This document shows positions 62,525-64,000 of a stretch of 64,000 bases of DNA, piece after piece; the stretch's first letter is position 1; each line of letters starts with the position of its first letter. A program made the position numbers and the translations under genes. A model generated the notes under the pieces. It ran no database searches, was not told the origin of the DNA, and was given only the letters and a program-made list of their open reading frames with translations. This DNA is from JALZKA01 sp963715405 (lineage in GTDB: Bacteria; Actinomycetota; Thermoleophilia; Solirubrobacterales; 70-9): contig OY970239.1 in NCBI GenBank assembly GCA_963715405.1, positions 1,984,001 to 2,048,000 of the forward strand, in the 5' to 3' direction.

Positions 62525-64000
62525 ACCTCGTAGCCCAGCCCTTCGAGTTCACGCCGGAGGGCCTCGCGTATCCGAGCCTCGACTGCCGGGTCAAGCTCGG
62601 CCCGCCAGCGACCCACCGACGCAGCGGTTGAACCGGCCGTGACGTGCCCGGGCTTTGCGGGGACGCTCAGCTTTCTCAGCTCCGAACGCACGAACTCGAT
62701 GGACAACTCGCCCGAGATCTTGTCGGCCACCTTCGCTGCGTCGCCCACGACGTCCTCGTAGCGGATGACCAAGGGGGAACCCTCGAGGCCGCCCAGCCAT
62801 TCCATCCGGCGCCGGTGTCGCTCGATGAACGCCTCGAGGAACTCCTCATCGCTCGACTCACCGCGGCCGAAATCGGTGCGCTCGCGCTTCGCGTTGAAGG
62901 CCTCGATCGAGACGAACGTGTCGCGAGGATCTCGAACCAGCACAAGGAGACGAGCTTCGGGAATCAGGCGCAGGTCGAGGCGGTGAGTATCGACCGATTT
63001 CTCCGCGTAGTGGGTGGGCCGCCCGTTCTCATGCGCTGCGAGGAGCCGGCGGGAGAAGTCATCCCACGCAGCCCTGATCATGGACTCGGTCATGGGGGGT
63101 CCGGAAGAGGTCAGGAGCGGATCGGGGCCCCAGGGCGGCGGACCGATCAGCGAGTGGTTCCAGCGCGCCCCCCGCGCGAGCTCGGGGTTGTTCCACGTGT
63201 CCTTTGGCCAGTCGCTCTCCCCGAGCAACCGCGCCCAGTGATGAAAGTAGGCGAAGTAGCGCCGCTCGTACGGAAACGGCCCCTCGACAATTACCTGCAG
63301 CGAGGATCGAAGGAGCTGCATCAGCAAGGTGCTGCCCCCGCGGCCCACGCAATCCACGAGAATCGGGGTCACGGCCGAGCTGTCGTTTACTCCCGCCCGG
63401 CGAAACCTCGCTTCGGCTTTTCGCCTTCCCTCGTTGACGTAGCGCCGGCGCTCGCGCTTCGCTTCTTCTCTCAACTGCCTCGTGTTCACCCTTCGCGCCC
63501 TCAGCTCACGGGGGTCATCAACCGGCCACTCCAGGTCGTCGCGTGAGAGATCTACCTCTCTTCTGCGCATGAGCACGGCGCCCTGGCTGAAGGCGTGGGG
63601 CCGGCCGATGCGATCGGGCTGGAGCGAGACGATCTCAAACGCCCGGCCCCAGTGGGCATGGAGCCACCAGTGCGAGTGGAAGACGATCGGTCCGCTGTCG
63701 CGATCGAAGCCACGGCCCAAGCCAATCGCGTTCATCCCGATGTCGTCCTCGGTGAGCGTCTCACCGGTCATCTGTCCTGCCATCCCGGGGCCGATGAAGG
63801 AGACAACGACGTATCCCCCCGGCTTCACCAGCCGATGCAGCTCGAGCAGCCAGTCGCTCCAGTCCTCGGTCAGGTGCGTGAACACCGACAGCGCGAGGAT
63901 GAGGTCGAAGGAGCCGCCCGCCAGGTCGATGGGGGGTGCCGGTGGGTTCTCGAAGGCGTTGACCGAGCCCGCCAGATTGGCTTGGAGCCAATCCACGCTT
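62521..64000 (-). CDS. Methyltransferase-sulfotransferase fusion (5' truncated)
   Basis: The frame is open at the right edge, so the start is outside. The visible N-terminal part is a class I methyltransferase half (GGSFDLILALSVFTHLTEDW; LHRLVKPGGYVVVSFIGPG). A basic linker (RQLREEAKRERRRYVNEGRR) leads to a sulfotransferase domain: PILVDCVGRGGSTLLMQLLR (PAPS loop), EARLLVLVRDPRDTFVSIEA (3'-phosphate Arg/Ser) and GSPLVIRYEDVVGD. Domain order is reversed relative to the convergent fusion at 60793-62524; the two stops overlap by 4 bases. Confidence 0.88.
   Translation of the reverse strand, partial: SVDWLQANLAGSVNAFENPPAPPIDLAGGSFDLILALSVFTHLTEDWSDWLLELHRLVKPGGYVVVSFIGPGMAGQMTGETLTEDDIGMNAIGLGRGFDRDSGPIVFHSHWWLHAHWGRAFEIVSLQPDRIGRPHAFSQGAVLMRRREVDLSRDDLEWPVDDPRELRARRVNTRQLREEAKRERRRYVNEGRRKAEARFRRAGVNDSSAVTPILVDCVGRGGSTLLMQLLRSSLQVIVEGPFPYERRYFAYFHHWARLLGESDWPKDTWNNPELARGARWNHSLIGPPPWGPDPLLTSSGPPMTESMIRAAWDDFSRRLLAAHENGRPTHYAEKSVDTHRLDLRLIPEARLLVLVRDPRDTFVSIEAFNAKRERTDFGRGESSDEEFLEAFIERHRRRMEWLGGLEGSPLVIRYEDVVGDAAKVADKISGELSIEFVRSELRKLSVPAKPGHVTAGSTAASVGRWRAELDPAVEARIREALRRELEGLGYEV

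Noticed and set aside
1..64000. CRISPR arrays, tRNA or rRNA genes, transposases and prophage genes
   Set aside because: I looked for regularly spaced repeats, tRNA-like cloverleaf ends and transposase motifs in the gaps and found none.

Overview
This high-GC (roughly 65-70 %) window comes from an actinobacterium. Several things fit a Thermoleophilia/Solirubrobacterales-type member of Actinomycetota: the codon use, a DUF5679 mini-protein, a PII-linked ammonium transporter, a CoxD/CoxE-like pair, a TPP riboswitch, and secreted S8 peptidases with acidic calcium-binding tails. The lineage is inferred from gene content only. I see no rRNA, tRNA, CRISPR array, phage or insertion sequence. No gene-free stretch exceeds about 300 bases.

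Layout. 0-3.5 kb: a long-chain acyl-CoA dehydrogenase (5' truncated) and a TetR regulator divergent from an alpha/beta hydrolase, with two matching operator palindromes between them. 3.5-6.6 kb (minus): an unusual cassette of a small membrane protein, a PKD-like surface protein, a MotA/TolQ/ExbB-type channel and a DUF2149 protein, followed by DUF4126. 6.6-12.7 kb: thiolase, rhodanese, a coiled-coil membrane protein, a bacterial voltage-gated channel, DUF5679, a GGDEF/HD-GYP protein, PAS and MBL hydrolase. 12.8-14.7 kb: amt-PII. 14.8-20.7 kb: a coiled-coil protein, a glycoside hydrolase, PPK2 with a small membrane partner, and a MoxR/VWA (CoxD/CoxE-like) pair. 20.7-29.1 kb: a 1018-residue secreted hydrolase, a TPP-riboswitch-controlled ABC transporter, peroxiredoxin, TadA, a universal stress protein, a 28-residue membrane peptide and a frameshifted phosphotriesterase-like gene. 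29.1-38.2 kb: two giant paralogous secreted S8/FG-GAP/RTX-like peptidases, both broken by many frameshifts. 38.3-47.6 kb: two sulfatases, a polytopic membrane protein, cyclophilin, SDR, nucleotidyl cyclase, fatty-acid desaturase and an HSL-type esterase. 47.6-51.4 kb: 5'-3' exonuclease, fructosamine-kinase-like, LMW phosphatase and an SCP2-hydrolase fusion. 51.4-56.1 kb: a phenylalanine/tyrosine catabolic cluster (PAH, HmgA, HPPD, Lrp/AsnC, FAH). 56.2-64 kb: surface-glycan genes (glycoside hydrolase, GT2, anchored protein, O-antigen-ligase-like, two sulfotransferase/methyltransferase fusions).

The strongest unexplained signal is a pair of ~103-bp structured elements at 14707-14808 and 45449-45552. 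They share a conserved 16-bp inverted-repeat core and internal sequence. Their outer stems differ in sequence but are each fully paired, which is compensatory change. Both lie between convergent genes. They look like a dispersed structured RNA, terminator or MITE-type family.

A caution: frame breaks occur at about 4.05, 5.52, 28.33, 29.4-37.8 (many) and 61.2 kb. Protein-like sequence continues cleanly in another frame after each break. Assembly indels are therefore as likely as real gene decay.
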